The translations under genes were made by a program, and so were the position numbers. A DNA stretch of 64,000 nucleotides from Strongylocentrotus droebachiensis (taxonomy: Eukaryota; Echinodermata; Echinoidea; Camarodonta; Strongylocentrotidae), in contig JAVYIG010000891.1 of the NCBI GenBank assembly GCA_035222895.1, forward strand, positions 266,001 to 330,000, in the 5' to 3' direction. Below the pieces are notes generated by a model. The model worked only from the letters and a program-made list of their open reading frames with translations. It was not told where the DNA came from and did no database searches. This document shows positions 35,321-47,404 of this stretch, one piece after another. Positions within the stretch are counted from its first letter, which is position 1; every line of letters begins with the position of its first letter.

Positions 35321-35489
35321 CAGTGTAGCCTATGTAAAATTATGTTGTAGCTGATTAGATAGAATATTGCCTGCAGCTGTAAATCTATGAAGAGCAGATA
35401 CTGTTGAAACGTCGGACTCTTTCAGATTGTACGCTCTGGTTGTATATTTTGTGTGCCTTGATCACGTTGATTTATTTCAAAGGGAGTAT

Positions 35490-35905
35490 CTGCAGCCCAT
35501 CTTTGCTATAGTGCATTTTAAAGAAGTAAGAAGGCCAAATTGGCGACCAGATCGAGCCATGGTGATCTCATATTAAGATGGCGCTATATCAAAGACCGAA
35601 TCGGTCACCAAAGAAAACTGATTCGGCTCATTCTGTTTTATCCGAATGCAATATCGAAGCGAGTTAAGGAGAGAATATGGTAATCGTTATCCTTCCAAAT
35701 ATCCAAAATGTCACCCCCCCCGGGTATCCGGAAATACACCTTCTTTTCCAGCTTTAAACAGAATTGTCAGTCTGAAGCATGACCTGCCCCACCCCGCCCC
35801 CATTAAAACAACCATCGTCCCAGTCCCCCCTGCACCCCCCCCCCCCCGCCCCCTCTGAAAAAGGGCATCAAATTGACTAATTTGCCGTTTGAGACTCTAT
35901 ATAGA
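35490..35905 (+). repeat. Array spacer block S, copy 2
   Basis: Same block as at 21,993, following the (transposon-interrupted) A1 unit. GACCGAATCGGTCACCAAAG is conserved in all six copies and contains the palindrome GACCGAATCGGTC. Confidence 0.85.
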
Positions 35906-36219
35906 CGAAAGAGGACAATGAACAAAACAGTATAAGCATAGACAAATAAAGAATTACAATTTTTTTGACAAATATAGAAAGTGCATTTGATTTTTTTTAC
36001 AAATTTCTTTGAAAAAAAGAGCTATAAAGCACTTGTATTTTAAACATCTATAGATGACGATAACAAATGCCCGACTGTAAGTAGGCCCATGATTCCCTTT
36101 CTCAAAATGGGGCTGGATGTTGAGGGAAAAAAGAGTGTTCAGTCCCCCCCCCCCCCCCAATAGTGCTTACCTGCTGATGATACGACATTCTTGGCAATTG
36201 TACAAGAAAAAAAGTGACA

Positions 36220-36291
36220 AGGGGGCACCCGGATTTGAACCAGGGACCTCTCGATCTGCAATCGAATGCTCTACCACTGAGCTATACCCCC
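36220..36291 (-). tRNA. tRNA-Cys(GCA), inverted copy
   Basis: The only tRNA orientation reversed within its unit. Anticodon GCA is intact. Two changes relative to the majority, T in the anticodon loop (TTGCAGA) and T in the T arm (CCTGG), keep pairing through G-T. Flanks are inverted copies of the spacer around other tRNA genes. Confidence 0.88.
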
Positions 36292-36736
36292 TTCGCTATT
36301 TGCAGGATACATAATTAACAGGAAGATGTACATTTTGAGAAAGCGAATCGTGGGCTTACTGTATGTCGGGGGGGTGGGCATAGAAAAAACACAGATAAAG
36401 GATGTCTTTAAAATTCTAAAACACCCCCTTGCCAAGGGAGAGGTGTTGAACACCCAACCCCCCTCCCCCCTCTCGATACGCCAATGCTTTGCCCGACAGA
36501 GATAACGATTATTAAAGTTATTTTCTTAACTAACGTTTTCCATTGTATGCATATTTCTCTCCAGAATCATTGTAACTATTTCATTTATCTACGTGTTAAT
36601 TCATTTTACATCATTATTTAACCTAGGCCTATGCACTTTCTCTCAATCAATATTTATGCTCCTGTTAAACACGGAAATTATACCTTTGTGAAAACAGACA
36701 GTATGAAGTTGCTGGTGATCTCGATATGATAGCAAC

Positions 36737-36808
36737 GGGGGTATAGCTCAGTGGTAGAGCATTCGACTGCAGATCGAGAGGTCCCCGGTTCAAATCCGGG
36801 TGCCCCCT
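36737..36808 (+). tRNA. tRNA-Cys(GCA)
   Basis: Majority sequence, GATAGCAAC upstream flank, 445 bases beyond the inverted copy. Confidence 0.96.
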
Positions 36809-37027
36809 GCATTTTGTTTGTATTCGTGTAATAGAGACGGTAGCACCCGAACACGCAGGTTGTGTGTGAGTTCAAGCTCCCGGCACGGCACTTAGGTCCT
36901 TCATTCAGGCCTCTTCTTCTATTTCCTCCCTCTCACTCCCTTGTTATTTTCCCATAAAGAGGATTTAGAAATGATAGCCCCGAAAAATTATATACATTTA
37001 GTGTATTTAATATGAGGTCCATCTCTT

Positions 37028-37101
37028 TCTATTCTCTATCTCTCTCTCTCTCTCTCTCCCCCCTCTCTCCCTCTCCCTCTCCCTCTCTCTTTCTCTCTGT
37101 G
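37028..37101. repeat. (CT)n microsatellite
   Basis: CT/CCCT tract upstream of B1, repeated in the B2 unit at about 45,066-45,138 with length differences. Confidence 0.9.
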
Positions 37102-37178
37102 GCTCCACACTCCCTCTCTATATCGTATTATAAATATCGCATCTTGCACATATCATTGTTAAGTGCCATGCATGTGGC

Positions 37179-37319
37179 AAATTATTTCATTCACCTGTTC
37201 TGAATAATTGTATTTCAATAGTCAGAATGCGAGGTGTTGCTAGGTGGACAAATATTATGTCTTGTCCTATTCTGGCTATTGAAATACGATTATTCGCAAC
37301 AGGTGAATGAAATAATTTG
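37179..37319. repeat. Fold-back sequence of type-B units, copy 1
   Basis: Imperfect inverted repeat with arms of about 50 bases (AAATTATTTCATTCACCTG answered by CAGGTGAATGAAATAATTT, and ATTTCAATAG answered by CTATTGAAAT) around a 40-base spacer. Present in both B units and absent from A units. Confidence 0.88.
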
Positions 37320-37725
37320 TTTCGAGGCGCTTAACAAAGTTCTGCATGTGCATTAAATTCGATTACTTTACGAAAAAAACGGTCGATTGAAGATGGAAAA
37401 GAAAATACTGAAAATTAAAATTTCCCCTGTAAGACTGTTCCGATTATGTAACTACAACTATGGAAATATAACTCATGTAGACCGAGACAGCAATCACTGA
37501 TCGATGTGCAGGTGCATGTGAAAAATAGAGGCGGAATCTGCCCCTAGCCCTAGAAGAAAGAAGAAAAAAAAGGGGGGCATGTAATGTATATTTGTAGCCC
37601 CGTGGCAACGCGCAATCTTACAACTGAAGAAAAAAAGAGATGTGACGACACAATGCTTACCCGCGTCCAAAGGCCAGCGCATCTACTAATATGGGTCAAT
37701 GCGTAAACTCTCCAAAGTTAAGATG

Positions 37726-37820
37726 TGACATCACAATGGTACCGGCGCCGTGCGCAAACTTTCATCCAATCAGCGCCCAGTAACCACTCACGTGATATCC
37801 AAATGTGTTACGCGCCGGTA
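37726..37820 (+). promoter_or_regulatory. Putative promoter of gene B1
   Basis: The same ordered set as A1: TGACATCA, TACCGGCGCC (one change from A1), CCAAT, CACGTG and CGCGCCGGTA. Confidence 0.58.
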
Positions 37821-37912
37821 TGTTTATATTTCAAGAAAATGTGTTGCTAATGCTTCATTCTTTACTGAATTCCCCTCGCATCCAGGTGTCTGTACATCTT
37901 GCTTGCTTCACA

Positions 37913-38899
37913 ATGCCAAATCAATCTATGAGAAGGCGTCGATTCTTTGGTCGATTCAGAAAGACAGTGACTAAAGGTTTTCGAAAGTTATGCTGCTGCG
38001 TTCGAGGTAAATAAATAAATGGGATAGATGGCATTATCAAATATACAGATGAACTCTCAACGATTAAGGGGGGGGGGCGGGTGAAATATGTGTTTAATGA
38101 AAGCTAGTCTGTACATGCCCACTTAAACGAGATAGAGGTCGTGGAATTTCAAAACCAAGATAAGATGAGTTTTAAAAAAAAATGAACGAAAAGCGTTGTG
38201 TGGATAAGAGAATGACATTACGATATTCTCATTATTGTCTACAGCATCTACTGATGACGAACGTCCAGTCGCAGTAACAGTTGATGATATTGCATTGGTA
38301 AGTAAATCGTTTCGAACAAAACCGGAAGTCGAATCCTCTTCTGAAATTGTTTCAAGAATCAATGGCACGTCTAGTAGTATAAATAATAGACAGAATACAC
38401 TGCAAATTGTAGTGTTTTTAAACTTTTTATTCCAGACTAGAATGGACTTTCGAGTTCTCTTTGCTATTTCTACTTGAAAAGTGGTTCGTTCTCAAGCATA
38501 ATAATTCTTCTCTTCACTATTTTCCCTTCTTTAATCTTGCAGTTCCACCTTGCAAGTGGAGCATCCAACTTCAAAATTCCCAAAGTTGAAGCGGATTGCA
38601 ACATCAACACCAAACCCCACTTGGTCGTTCCTTCAGCCGTGTCTGATGACGACGGTTATGATGACGACAGCATGAGTTCGATCTCTGACTGGTCTTCGCT
38701 ATTCGATGAGAGCGACGATGATAACGATATGTCGAGTTTTACTACAGTTTCTGAACTATCGGACTTCACGTGGGATCTTTTCGAAGAGTCCAACAGTAGC
38801 AAAATGGACTTGTCATTCTCCGAAGTGGATGACGACGGCGTTGATAATTATACCATCGCCCAAATGCTCCTAGAGCAGCTGCTTTACGAAATCGTATGA
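37913..38899 (+). CDS. Array gene B1
   Basis: Exons 37,913-38,006, 38,245-38,297 and 38,543-38,899 give 167 aa by the same splice plan as A1. Type-B differences: GRFRKTVTK in exon 1, DESDDDNDM and FEESNSSK in exon 3. The acidic C-terminal exon is otherwise the same as A1. All splice sites (GTAAAT, CTACAG, GTAAGT, TTGCAG) are intact. Intron 1 is 238 bp against 313 bp in A1. Poly(A) signal at 38,936. Function unknown. Confidence 0.8.
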
Positions 38900-39361
38900 T
38901 TTTGTTTGTCATCTCTGAATACGAAAATAAAAATTGAGTTGAGAATGACAAAAAGCTCGTGTGTTTTTCCATTTATTCTTCTGAATTCTTGTAGTCTCAA
39001 GACTGTAAAGAGAAGATTGTTTTGCTCTCCTCTCTCGATAAGAGCATGATAAAAATCAAGGTTCGACACGATGATGATTAAAAAACACAATGACATTATG
39101 AAAATAAAGGGCACTGTAGATATTCGAACTGAGTCAAGATATTGACGAGAAATAACCATCCGCTAATGATGCATGCAGGACAGGCCTATGGCCTGTGTAA
39201 AATTATGTTGTAGCTGATTCAAAAATACTTATATAAGATAGAATATTGCCTGCAGCTGTAAATCTATGAAAGAGCAGATACTGTTTGGAAGTCGCACTCT
39301 TTCAGATTTTGCGCTCTGGTATATTGTTTGTGCCTTGATCACGTTGATTTATTACAAAGGA

Positions 39362-39769
39362 ATGAGTTGAGTTTGAGTTTATTTTATTTATACATGGTAA
39401 AAGCCCGAAACACTTTACAGACTGGTTTCAATCAGGACCGTGTCGATAAAAAACAACATTATCATGACATAAAAACAAAAGTAATATAAAACTGACAAAT
39501 TCACAACCATAACACGACAATATATAGGAAATAAGCTAAAAACACTTTACTTAATTAGAACTATATTGGTAGGCCCAAAAGATAACCAATTGAAATAAGT
39601 TATGATCATCATAATCTGTTTGCACATATTATATATATATAAAGTAAAAACAAAAAGAAGTTTAACAAGATTATAACTAAGTTAAGAACATGTTATGTAT
39701 TTATGTTAAATATTAAATAATCAAACTTTAAAACAATAAACAAAAGAAAACACACATAATTTACAATGA
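39362..39769. mobile_element. Type-B-specific insertion after B1
   Basis: A 408-bp AT-rich segment starting GAATGAGTTGAGTTTGAG separates the gene's 3' flank from block S in the B units (also 47,405-47,812). A units lack it. Read on the minus strand it ends in an A-rich simple repeat, like a retroposon tail; its origin is not established. Confidence 0.6.
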
Positions 39770-40200
39770 TCTGTAGCCCATCTTTGCTACAGTGCACTTT
39801 AAAGAAGTAAGAAGGCCAAATTGGCGACCAGATCGAGACATGGTTATATCATAAGATGGCGCTATATCAAAGACCGAATCGGTCACCAAAGAAAACTGAT
39901 TCGGCTCATTCTGTTTTATCCGAATGCAATATCGAAGCGAGTTAAGGAGAGAGAAGATGGTAATCTTTATCCTTCCAAATATCCAAAATATCAACACTCC
40001 CCCTTACCCCCACCCCTGGGTATCTGGAAAATCTTCTTTTCCAGCTTTAGAACAAATTAATGTTGTCAGTCTGAAGCATGTGGTCTAAAGCATGACCTGC
40101 CCCACCCCACCCCCATTAAAACAAACATCGTTCCAGTCCCTCCTGCAACCCCATTCCCGAAAAAGCATAACATCGACTAATTTACAGCTTGAGACTCTAT
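39770..40200 (+). repeat. Array spacer block S, copy 3
   Basis: Conserved block following B1, type-B form (GATCTGTAGCCCATC at the start). Confidence 0.85.
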
Positions 40201-40524
40201 TATATTCAGACGAAAAAAGGACATTTAAGAAACAGTATAAGCATAGACCTACAGGTACGGAATTACTTCTTTAAAGTAGGCCTACATTTTACTTTAACAA
40301 TTTTGTTTGAAAAAAGGGCTATAAGAAAGCACTTGTATCTTAAACTCTTGTATTCTAATCATCTATAGATGACGATAATAAATGACCGACTGTAAGTAAG
40401 CCCACGATTTCCTTTCTCAAAATGTACATTTTCCTGTTAATTCTGTATCCTGCGCCCATATAATTAAGGTAACAGTACTATTGATCACAATAATTGAAAA
40501 CTAAACAAATTGGCAAATAGCGAA

Positions 40525-40596
40525 GGGGGTATAGCTCAGTGGTAGAGCATTCGACTGCAGATCGAGAGGTCCCCGGTTCAAATCCAGGTGCCCCCT
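40525..40596 (+). tRNA. tRNA-Cys(GCA), T-arm variant
   Basis: Reads AATCCAGGTG where the majority reads AATCCGGGTG, so one T-stem pair becomes C-A. Anticodon GCA is unchanged. The same variant at 48,568 shows that the two are copies of one larger duplication. May be less active. Confidence 0.85.
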
Positions 40597-41902
40597 TGTC
40601 ACTTTTTTTTTCTTGTACAATAAGTCATGAATGTATACTCGTCAGGTCGAATGGTTTAAATACTCGTTTCGATTATATTATACGTGGGTGATCGAGACAC
40701 GACATTTCGCTTAATCCTAACGCCAGACAGCTTAAATTTTAGAATGTGGATTTGTGTATGACCCCCACCCCCTCCCCCATTAAAGAAAGAAATATTTCGC
40801 TGGCCCGTCAAGTCGAAATGCGGCGAATAGTTTTAAAATGAGGGCAGCAACTCAAAAATGTCATGACATCAAACATTCATACACTTTTTACATTTCTTTT
40901 TCTAAAAATTGAAACTTGGCGAATTTGTACATATATAACTTTCGTAATAGGTTTTTTTTAATCCGTTGAAGTGGGCTTTCTTGCATTTGTATGCCTTGGC
41001 CCGACAAAGATTAAGACATTTTTTTAGTGCTAGCGTGGAGGCACATGATCTAAAAAAAAAAATTAAAAAAATCTTTGAGAAGAAAACAACAAACAAACAG
41101 GCAAATTGCAAGTTTACGCTATAAACACAGTAATGTCTCTTCCATCTTTCTGACAAGTAAACATACAAAGCAAAACAACAACAACAAAAACAAACAGCAA
41201 CAATAAAAGGGTTATCAAAATCGAACTGAGCCAGGGGTGCATGAAGGGGGTGGGGGGGGGGGCATATTTGTATTTAGAATTGCTTAATTATGTTTGAAGT
41301 ATTGGACATACTTGTCATCTTTAGTTCTCACGCTACATATTCTACTCAACCACACAAATAACACTTTATTCAAGAGCGTCATCGAATGAACGTTTCCACC
41401 AGTGACCACGAAATTGCAACTCTGTATGTCTATTTTTGGTATATTAATCACTTTTTAAGTGTTTTTCGAAAAATTCTTAACAAAGTTATGTGGATTAAAT
41501 TTGATTACATTACGAAAACGGTCGATTGTGTATGGAAAAGAAAATACTGAAGGTTGAAATTTCCCATGTAAGACTGTTCTGATTGTGGGCGCTTGACAGG
41601 GAGTAAATACAGCCATGGAAGATATTAATTTTAAGAGAAATATACATCATGTAGACCGAGAAAGCAATCACTGATCGATATGCATGTACATGTGAAAAAT
41701 AGAGGCGGAATCTGCCCCTAGACAAAAGGGTTTGGGGTGGGGAAGGGGGGGGGGTAATGTGTATTTGCAGCCCCGTGACAATGCGCAATCTTACAACCAA
41801 GAAAAAAGATGTGACGATATAATGCTTTTCAGCGTTCAAAGGCCAGCGCTGCAGCGCCTCTACTATATGGGTCAATGCGTAAACTCTCCAAACTTTAAGA
41901 TG
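40597..41902. other. Array spacer upstream of A2
   Basis: No gene seen. Similar to 24,927-26,330 but lacking about 60 bases here and there. Contains the segment also found at 8385-8615. Confidence 0.7.
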
Positions 41903-41997
41903 TGACATCACAATGGTACCGGCGCGGTGCTCAAACTTTCATCCAATCACCGCGCAGTAACCACTCACGTGATATCCCAATGCGTTACGCGCCGGTA
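41903..41997 (+). promoter_or_regulatory. Putative promoter of gene A2
   Basis: TGACATCA at 41,903-41,910, CCAAT, CACGTG at 41,966-41,971 and CGCGCCGGTA at 41,988-41,997, as in A1. Confidence 0.58.
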
Positions 41998-42089
41998 TGT
42001 TTATATTTCAAGAAAATGTGTTGCTAACGCTTCATTCTTCACTGAATTCCCCTCGCATCCAGATGTCTGTACATCTTGCTTGCTTCACA

Positions 42090-43083
42090 ATGCCAAATCA
42101 GTCTATGAGAAGGCGTCGATTCTTTGGTCGATTCAAAAAGACAGTGACCAAAGGTTTTCGAAAATTATGCTGCTGCGTTCGAGGTAAATAAATGAATGAG
42201 ATAGATGGCAATCTCAAAGATAAAGATGAATTCTCAACTATTAAAGTGTGGGAGGGGGGGGGTGGTTAAAAAGGTGTCTAATGAAAGCTAGTATGTACAT
42301 GCCCACTCAACGAGATAGAGGTCTTGTCATTTCAAAACCAAGATACGATGAGTTTTTAAGAAGAAAAAAGAATGAGCGAAAATTGGTGTGCGGATACGAG
42401 AATGACATTACGATATTCTCATTATTGTCTACAGCTTCTACTGATGACGAACGTCCAGTCGCAGTAACAGTTGATGATATTGCATTGGTAAGTTAATCGT
42501 TTCGAACAAAACCGAAAGTCGACTCCTCTTCTGAAATTGTTTCAAGAATCAATGCCACGTCTAGTAGTATTAATAATAGACAGAATACACTGTTTTTTTT
42601 AATTTTTTATTCCAGACTAGAATGGAATTTCGAGTTCTCTTTGCTATTTTTACTGGAAATTAAGCGGTTCGTTTTCAAGCATAATAATTCTTCTCTTCAC
42701 TCTTTTTCCCTTCTTTAATCTTGCAGTTCCACCTTGCAAGTGGAGCATCCAACTTCAAAATTCCCAAAGTTGAAGCGGATTGCAACATCAACACCAAACC
42801 CCACTTGGTCGTTCCTTCAGCCGTGTCTGATGACGACGGTTATGATGACGACAGCATGAGTTCGATCTCTGACTGGTCTTCGCTATTCGATGAGAGCGAC
42901 GATGATGAGGATATGTCGAGTTTTACTACAGTTTCTGAACTATCGGACTTCACGTGGGATCTCTTCGAAGAGACCAACAGTAGCAAAATGGACTTGTCAT
43001 TCTCCGAAGTGGATGACGACGGCGTTGATAATTATACCATCGCCCAAATGCTCCTCGAGCAGCTGCTTTACGAAATCGTATGA
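42090..43083 (+). CDS. Array gene A2
   Basis: Exons 42,090-42,183, 42,435-42,487 and 42,727-43,083 give 167 aa. Exon 3 encodes exactly the same 118 residues as A1; exon 1 has GRFKKTVTK instead of GRLKKTVTK. The donor after exon 2 reads GTAAGTTAA, placing a stop codon just inside the intron. So the readable frame that continues past exon 2 in other copies is not maintained here, which supports splicing at GTAAGT. Intron 1 lacks a 62-bp segment found in A1. Poly(A) signal 43,110. Confidence 0.8.
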
Positions 43084-43522
43084 TTTTGTTTGTCATCTCT
43101 GAATACGAAAATAAAAATTGAGTTGAGAATGACAAAAAAGCTCGTGTGTTTGTCCATTTATTCTTCTGAATTCTTGTAGTCTCAAGACTGTAAAGAGAAG
43201 ATTGTTTTGCTCTCCTCTCTCGATAAGAGCATGATAAAAATCAAGGTTCGACACGAAGATGATTAAAAAACACAATGACATTATGACAATAAAGGTATTG
43301 ACGAGAAATAACCATCCGCTGATGATGCATGCAGGACAGGCCTAGCCTATGTAAAATTATGTTGTAGCTGATTTTAAAATAATTATATAAGATAGAATAT
43401 TGCCTGCAGCTGTAAATCTATGAAGAGCAGATACTGTTGAAACGTCGGACTCTTTCAGATTGTACGCTCTGGTTGTATATTTTGTGTGCCTTGATCACGT
43501 TGATTTATTTCAAAGGGAGTAT

Positions 43523-43930
43523 CTGCAGCCCATCTTTGCTATAGTGCACTTTAAAGAAGTAAGAAGGCCAAATTGGCGACCAGATCGAGCCATGGTGATC
43601 TCATATTAAGATGGCGCTATATCAAAGACCGAATCGGTCACCAAAGAAAACTGATTCGGCTCATTCTGTTTTATCCGAATGCAATATCGAAGCGAGTTAA
43701 GGAGAGAAGATGGTAATCGTTATCCTTCCAAATATCCAAAATGTCACCCCCCCCCCCCGGGTATCCGGAAATACACCTTCTTTTCCAGCTTTAAACAGAA
43801 TTGTCAGTCTGAAGCATGACCTGCCCCACCCCGCCCCCATTAAAACAACCATCGTCCCAGTCCCCCGTGCACCCCCCGCCCCCTCTAAAAAAGGGCATCA
43901 AATTGACTAATTTGCCGTTTGAGACTCTAT
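43523..43930 (+). repeat. Array spacer block S, copy 4
   Basis: Follows A2; nearly identical to copy 2 at 35,490 apart from poly-C length. Confidence 0.85.
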
Positions 43931-44252
43931 ATAGACGAAAGAGGACAATGAACCAAACAGTATAAGCATAGACAAAAAAAGAATTACAACTTTTTTGACA
44001 AATATAGAAAGTGCATTTGATTTTTTTTACAAATTTCTTTGAAAAAAAGAGCTATAAAGCACTTGTATTTTAAACATCTATAGATGACGATAACAAATGC
44101 CCGACTGTAAGTAGGCCCATGATTCCCTTTCTCAAAATGGGGCTGGATGTTGAGGGAAAAAAAGAGTGTTCAGTCCCCCCCCCCCCCCCCCAATAGTGCT
44201 TACCTGCTGATGATACGACATTCTTGACAATTGTACAAGAAAAAAAGTGACA

Positions 44253-44324
44253 AGGGGGCACCCGGATTTGAACCAGGGACCTCTCGATCTGCAATCGAAT
44301 GCTCTACCACTGAGCTATACCCCC
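44253..44324 (-). tRNA. tRNA-Cys(GCA), inverted copy
   Basis: Same two base changes and same inverted flanks as 36,220-36,291, confirming that the inversion predates duplication of the A+B unit. Confidence 0.88.
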
Positions 44325-44780
44325 TTCGCTATTTGCAGGATACATAATTAACAGGAAGATGTACATTTTGAGAAAGCGAATCGTGGGCTTACTGTAAGTC
44401 GGGGGGGGGGGGGCATAGAAAAAACACAGATAAAGGGTGTCTTTAAAATTCTAAAACACCCCCTTGCCAAGGGAAAGGTGTTGAACACCCAACCCCCCTC
44501 CCCCCCCCCCCCCCTCTCGATACGCTAATGCTTTGCCCGACAGAGATAACGATTATTAAAGTTATTTTCTTAACTAACGTTTTCCATTGTATGCATATTT
44601 CTCTCCAGAATCATTGTAACTATTTCATTTATCTACGTGTTAATTCATTTTACATCATTATTTATCCTAGGCCTATGCACTTTCTCTCAATCAATATTTA
44701 TGCTCCTGTTAAACACGGAAATTATACCTTTGTGAAAACAGACAGTGTGAAGTTGCTGGTGATCTCGATATGATAGCAAC

Positions 44781-44852
44781 GGGGGTATAGCTCAGTGGTA
44801 GAGCATTCGACTGCAGATCGAGAGGTCCCCGGTTCAAATCCGGGTGCCCCCT
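44781..44852 (+). tRNA. tRNA-Cys(GCA)
   Basis: Majority sequence, GATAGCAAC flank; counterpart of 36,737. Confidence 0.96.
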
Positions 44853-45215
44853 GCATATTGTTTTTATTCGTTAGAGACGGAAGCACCCGAACACGCAGGT
44901 TGTGAGTTCAAGCTCCCGGCACGGCACTTCGGGCCTCTTCTTCTATTTCCTCCCTCTCACTCCCTTTCTCTTGTTATTTTCCCATAAAGAGGATTTAGAA
45001 ATGATAGCCCCGAAAAATTATATACATTTAGTGTATTTAATATGAGGTCCATCTCTTTCTATTCTCTATCTCTCTCTCTCTCTCTATCTCTCTCTCTCCC
45101 TCTCTCCCTCTCCCTCTCCCTCTCTCTTTCTCTCTGTGGCTCCACACTCCCTCTCTATATCGTATTATAAATATCGCATCTTGCACATATCATTGTTAAG
45201 TGCCATGCATGTGGC

Positions 45216-45355
45216 AAATTATTTCATTCACCTGTTCTGAATAATTGTATTTCAATAGTCAGAATGCGAGGTGTTGCTAGGTGGACAAATATTATGTCTT
45301 GTCCTATTCTGGCTATTGAAATACGATTATTCGCAACAGGTGTATGAAATAATTT
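45216..45355. repeat. Fold-back sequence of type-B units, copy 2
   Basis: Counterpart of 37,179-37,319, differing by a few bases (CAGGTGTATGAAAT in the right arm). Confidence 0.88.
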
Positions 45356-45762
45356 GTTTCGAGGCGCTTAACAAAGTTCTGCATGTGCATTAAATTCGAT
45401 TACTTTACGAAAAAAACGGTCGATTGAAGATGGAAAAGAAAATACTGAAAATTAAAATTTCCCATGTAAGACTGTTCCGATTATGTAACTACAACTATGG
45501 AAATATAACTCATGTAGACCGAGACAGCAATCACTGATCGATGTGCAGGTGCATGTGAAAAATAGAGGCGGAATCTGCCCCTAGCCCTAGAAGAAAGAAG
45601 AAAAAAAAGGGGGGCATGTAATGTATATTTGTAGCCCCGTGGCAACGCGCAATCTTACAACTGAAGAAAAAAAGAGATGTGACGACACAATGCTTACCCG
45701 CGTCCAAAGGCCAGCGCATCTACTAATATGGGTCAATGCGTAAACTCTCCAAAGTTAAGATG

Positions 45763-45857
45763 TAACATCACAATGGTACCGGCGCCGTGCGCAAACTTTC
45801 ATCCAATCAGCGCCCAGTAACCACTCACGTGATATCCAAATGTGTTACACGCCGGTA
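45763..45857 (+). promoter_or_regulatory. Putative promoter of gene B2, with changes
   Basis: The first element reads TAACATCA instead of TGACATCA and the last CACGCCGGTA instead of CGCGCCGGTA. CCAAT and CACGTG are kept. If these elements matter, B2 may be expressed differently from B1. Confidence 0.5.
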
Positions 45858-45949
45858 TGTTTATATTTCAAGAAAATGTGTTGCTAATGCTTCATTCTTT
45901 ACTGAATTCCCCTCGCATCCAGGTGTCTGTACATCTTGCTTGCTTCACA

Positions 45950-46937
45950 ATGCCAAATCAATCTATGAGAAGGCGTCGATTCTTTGGTCGATTCAGAAAG
46001 ACAGTGACTAAAGGTTTTCGAAAGTTATGCTGCTGCGTTCGAGGTAAATAAATAAATGGGATAGATGGCATTATCAAATATACAGATGAACTCTCAACGA
46101 TTAAGGGGGGGGGGGCGGGTGAAATATGTGTTTAATGAAAGCTAGTCTGTACATGCCCACTTAAACGAGATAGAGGTCGTGGAATTTCAAAACCAAGATA
46201 AGATGAGTTTTAAAAAAAAATGAACGAAAAGCGTTGTGTGGATAAGAGAATGACATTACGATATTCTCATTATTGTCTACAGCATCTACTGATGACGAAC
46301 GTCCAGTCGCAGTAACAGTTGATGATATTGCATTGGTAAGTAAATCGTTTCGAACAAAACCGGAAGTCGAATCCTCTTCTGAAATTGTTTCAAGAATCAA
46401 TGCCACGTCTAGTAGTATAAATAATAGACAGAATACACTGCAAATTGTAGTGTTTTTAAACTTTTTATTCCAGACTAGAATGGACTTTCGAGTTCTCTTT
46501 GCTATTTCTACTTGAAAAGCGGTTCGTTCTCAAGCATAATAATTCTTCTCTTCACTATTTTCCCTTCTTTAATCTTGCAGTTCCACCTTGCAAGTGGAGC
46601 ATCCAACTTCAAAATTCCCAAAGTTGAAGCGGATTGCAACATCAACACCAAACCCCACTTGGTCGTTCCTTCAGCCGTGTCTGATGACGACGGTTATGAT
46701 GACGACAGCATGAGTTCGATCTCTGACTGGTCTTCGCTATTCGATGAGAGCGACGATGATAACGATATGTCGAGTTTTACTACAGTTTCTGAACTATCGG
46801 ACTTCACGTGGGATCTTTTCGAAGAGTCCAACAGTAGCAAAATGGACTTGTCATTCTCCGAAGTGGATGACGACGGCGTTGATAATTATACCATCGCCCA
46901 AATGCTCCTAGAGCAGCTGCTTTACGAAATCGTATGA
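45950..46937 (+). CDS. Array gene B2
   Basis: Exons 45,950-46,043, 46,283-46,335 and 46,581-46,937 give 167 aa, identical at protein level to B1 as far as I can read. All splice sites are intact. It lies about 8,038 bp after B1, the same spacing as the surrounding tRNA genes, so it arose by duplication of the whole A+B unit. Poly(A) signal 46,964. Confidence 0.8.
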
Positions 46938-47404
46938 TTTTGTTTGTCATCTCTGAATACGAAAATAAAAATTGAGTTGAGAATGACAAAAAGCTCGTGT
47001 GTTTTTCCATTTATTCTTCTGAATTCTTGTAGTCTCAAGACTGTAAAGAGAAGATTGTTTTGCTCTCCTCTCTCGATAAGAGCATGATAAAAATCAAGGT
47101 TCGACACGATGATGATTAAAAAACACAATGACATTATGAAAAAAAAGGGCACTGTAGATATTCGAACTGAGTCAAGATATTGACGAGAAATAACCATCCG
47201 CTAATGATGCATGCAGGACAGGCCTATGGCCTGTGTAAAATTATGTTGTAGCTGATTCAAAAATACTTATATAAGATAGAATATTGCCTGCAGCTGTAAA
47301 TCTATGAAAGAGCAGATACTGTTTGGAAGTCGCACTCTTTCAGATTTTGCGCTCTGGTAGTATATTTGTTTGTGCCTTGATCACGTTGATTTATTACAAA
47401 GGAA

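Larger units (their letters stand above)
27837..35325. mobile_element. 7.5-kb CACTG transposon (CACTA/CMC-like)
   Basis: The ends CACTGTTAAAAAAA (left) and TTTTTTTTAACAGTG (right) are inverted repeats flanked by TA on both sides (27,835-27,836; 35,326-35,327). The equivalent join in unit A2 (about 43,334-43,352) reads GGCCTAGCCTATG with a single TA, so the insertion is defined exactly. Both ends carry arrays of degenerate subterminal repeats with TTTACAG / CTGTAA motifs, as in CACTA-type elements. CACTG ends with a 2-bp TA duplication best fit the CACTA-Mirage-Chapaev group, but no DDE transposase was recognised. The only coding signal is a truncated SWIM zinc-finger gene on the minus strand. 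Confidence 0.85.

Noticed and set aside
27837-35325. Mutator-like element, because MULE transposases carry SWIM fingers
   Set aside because: The flanking duplication is only TA and the ends are CACTGTT. MULEs make about 8-11-bp duplications, and no MULE transposase motif was seen.
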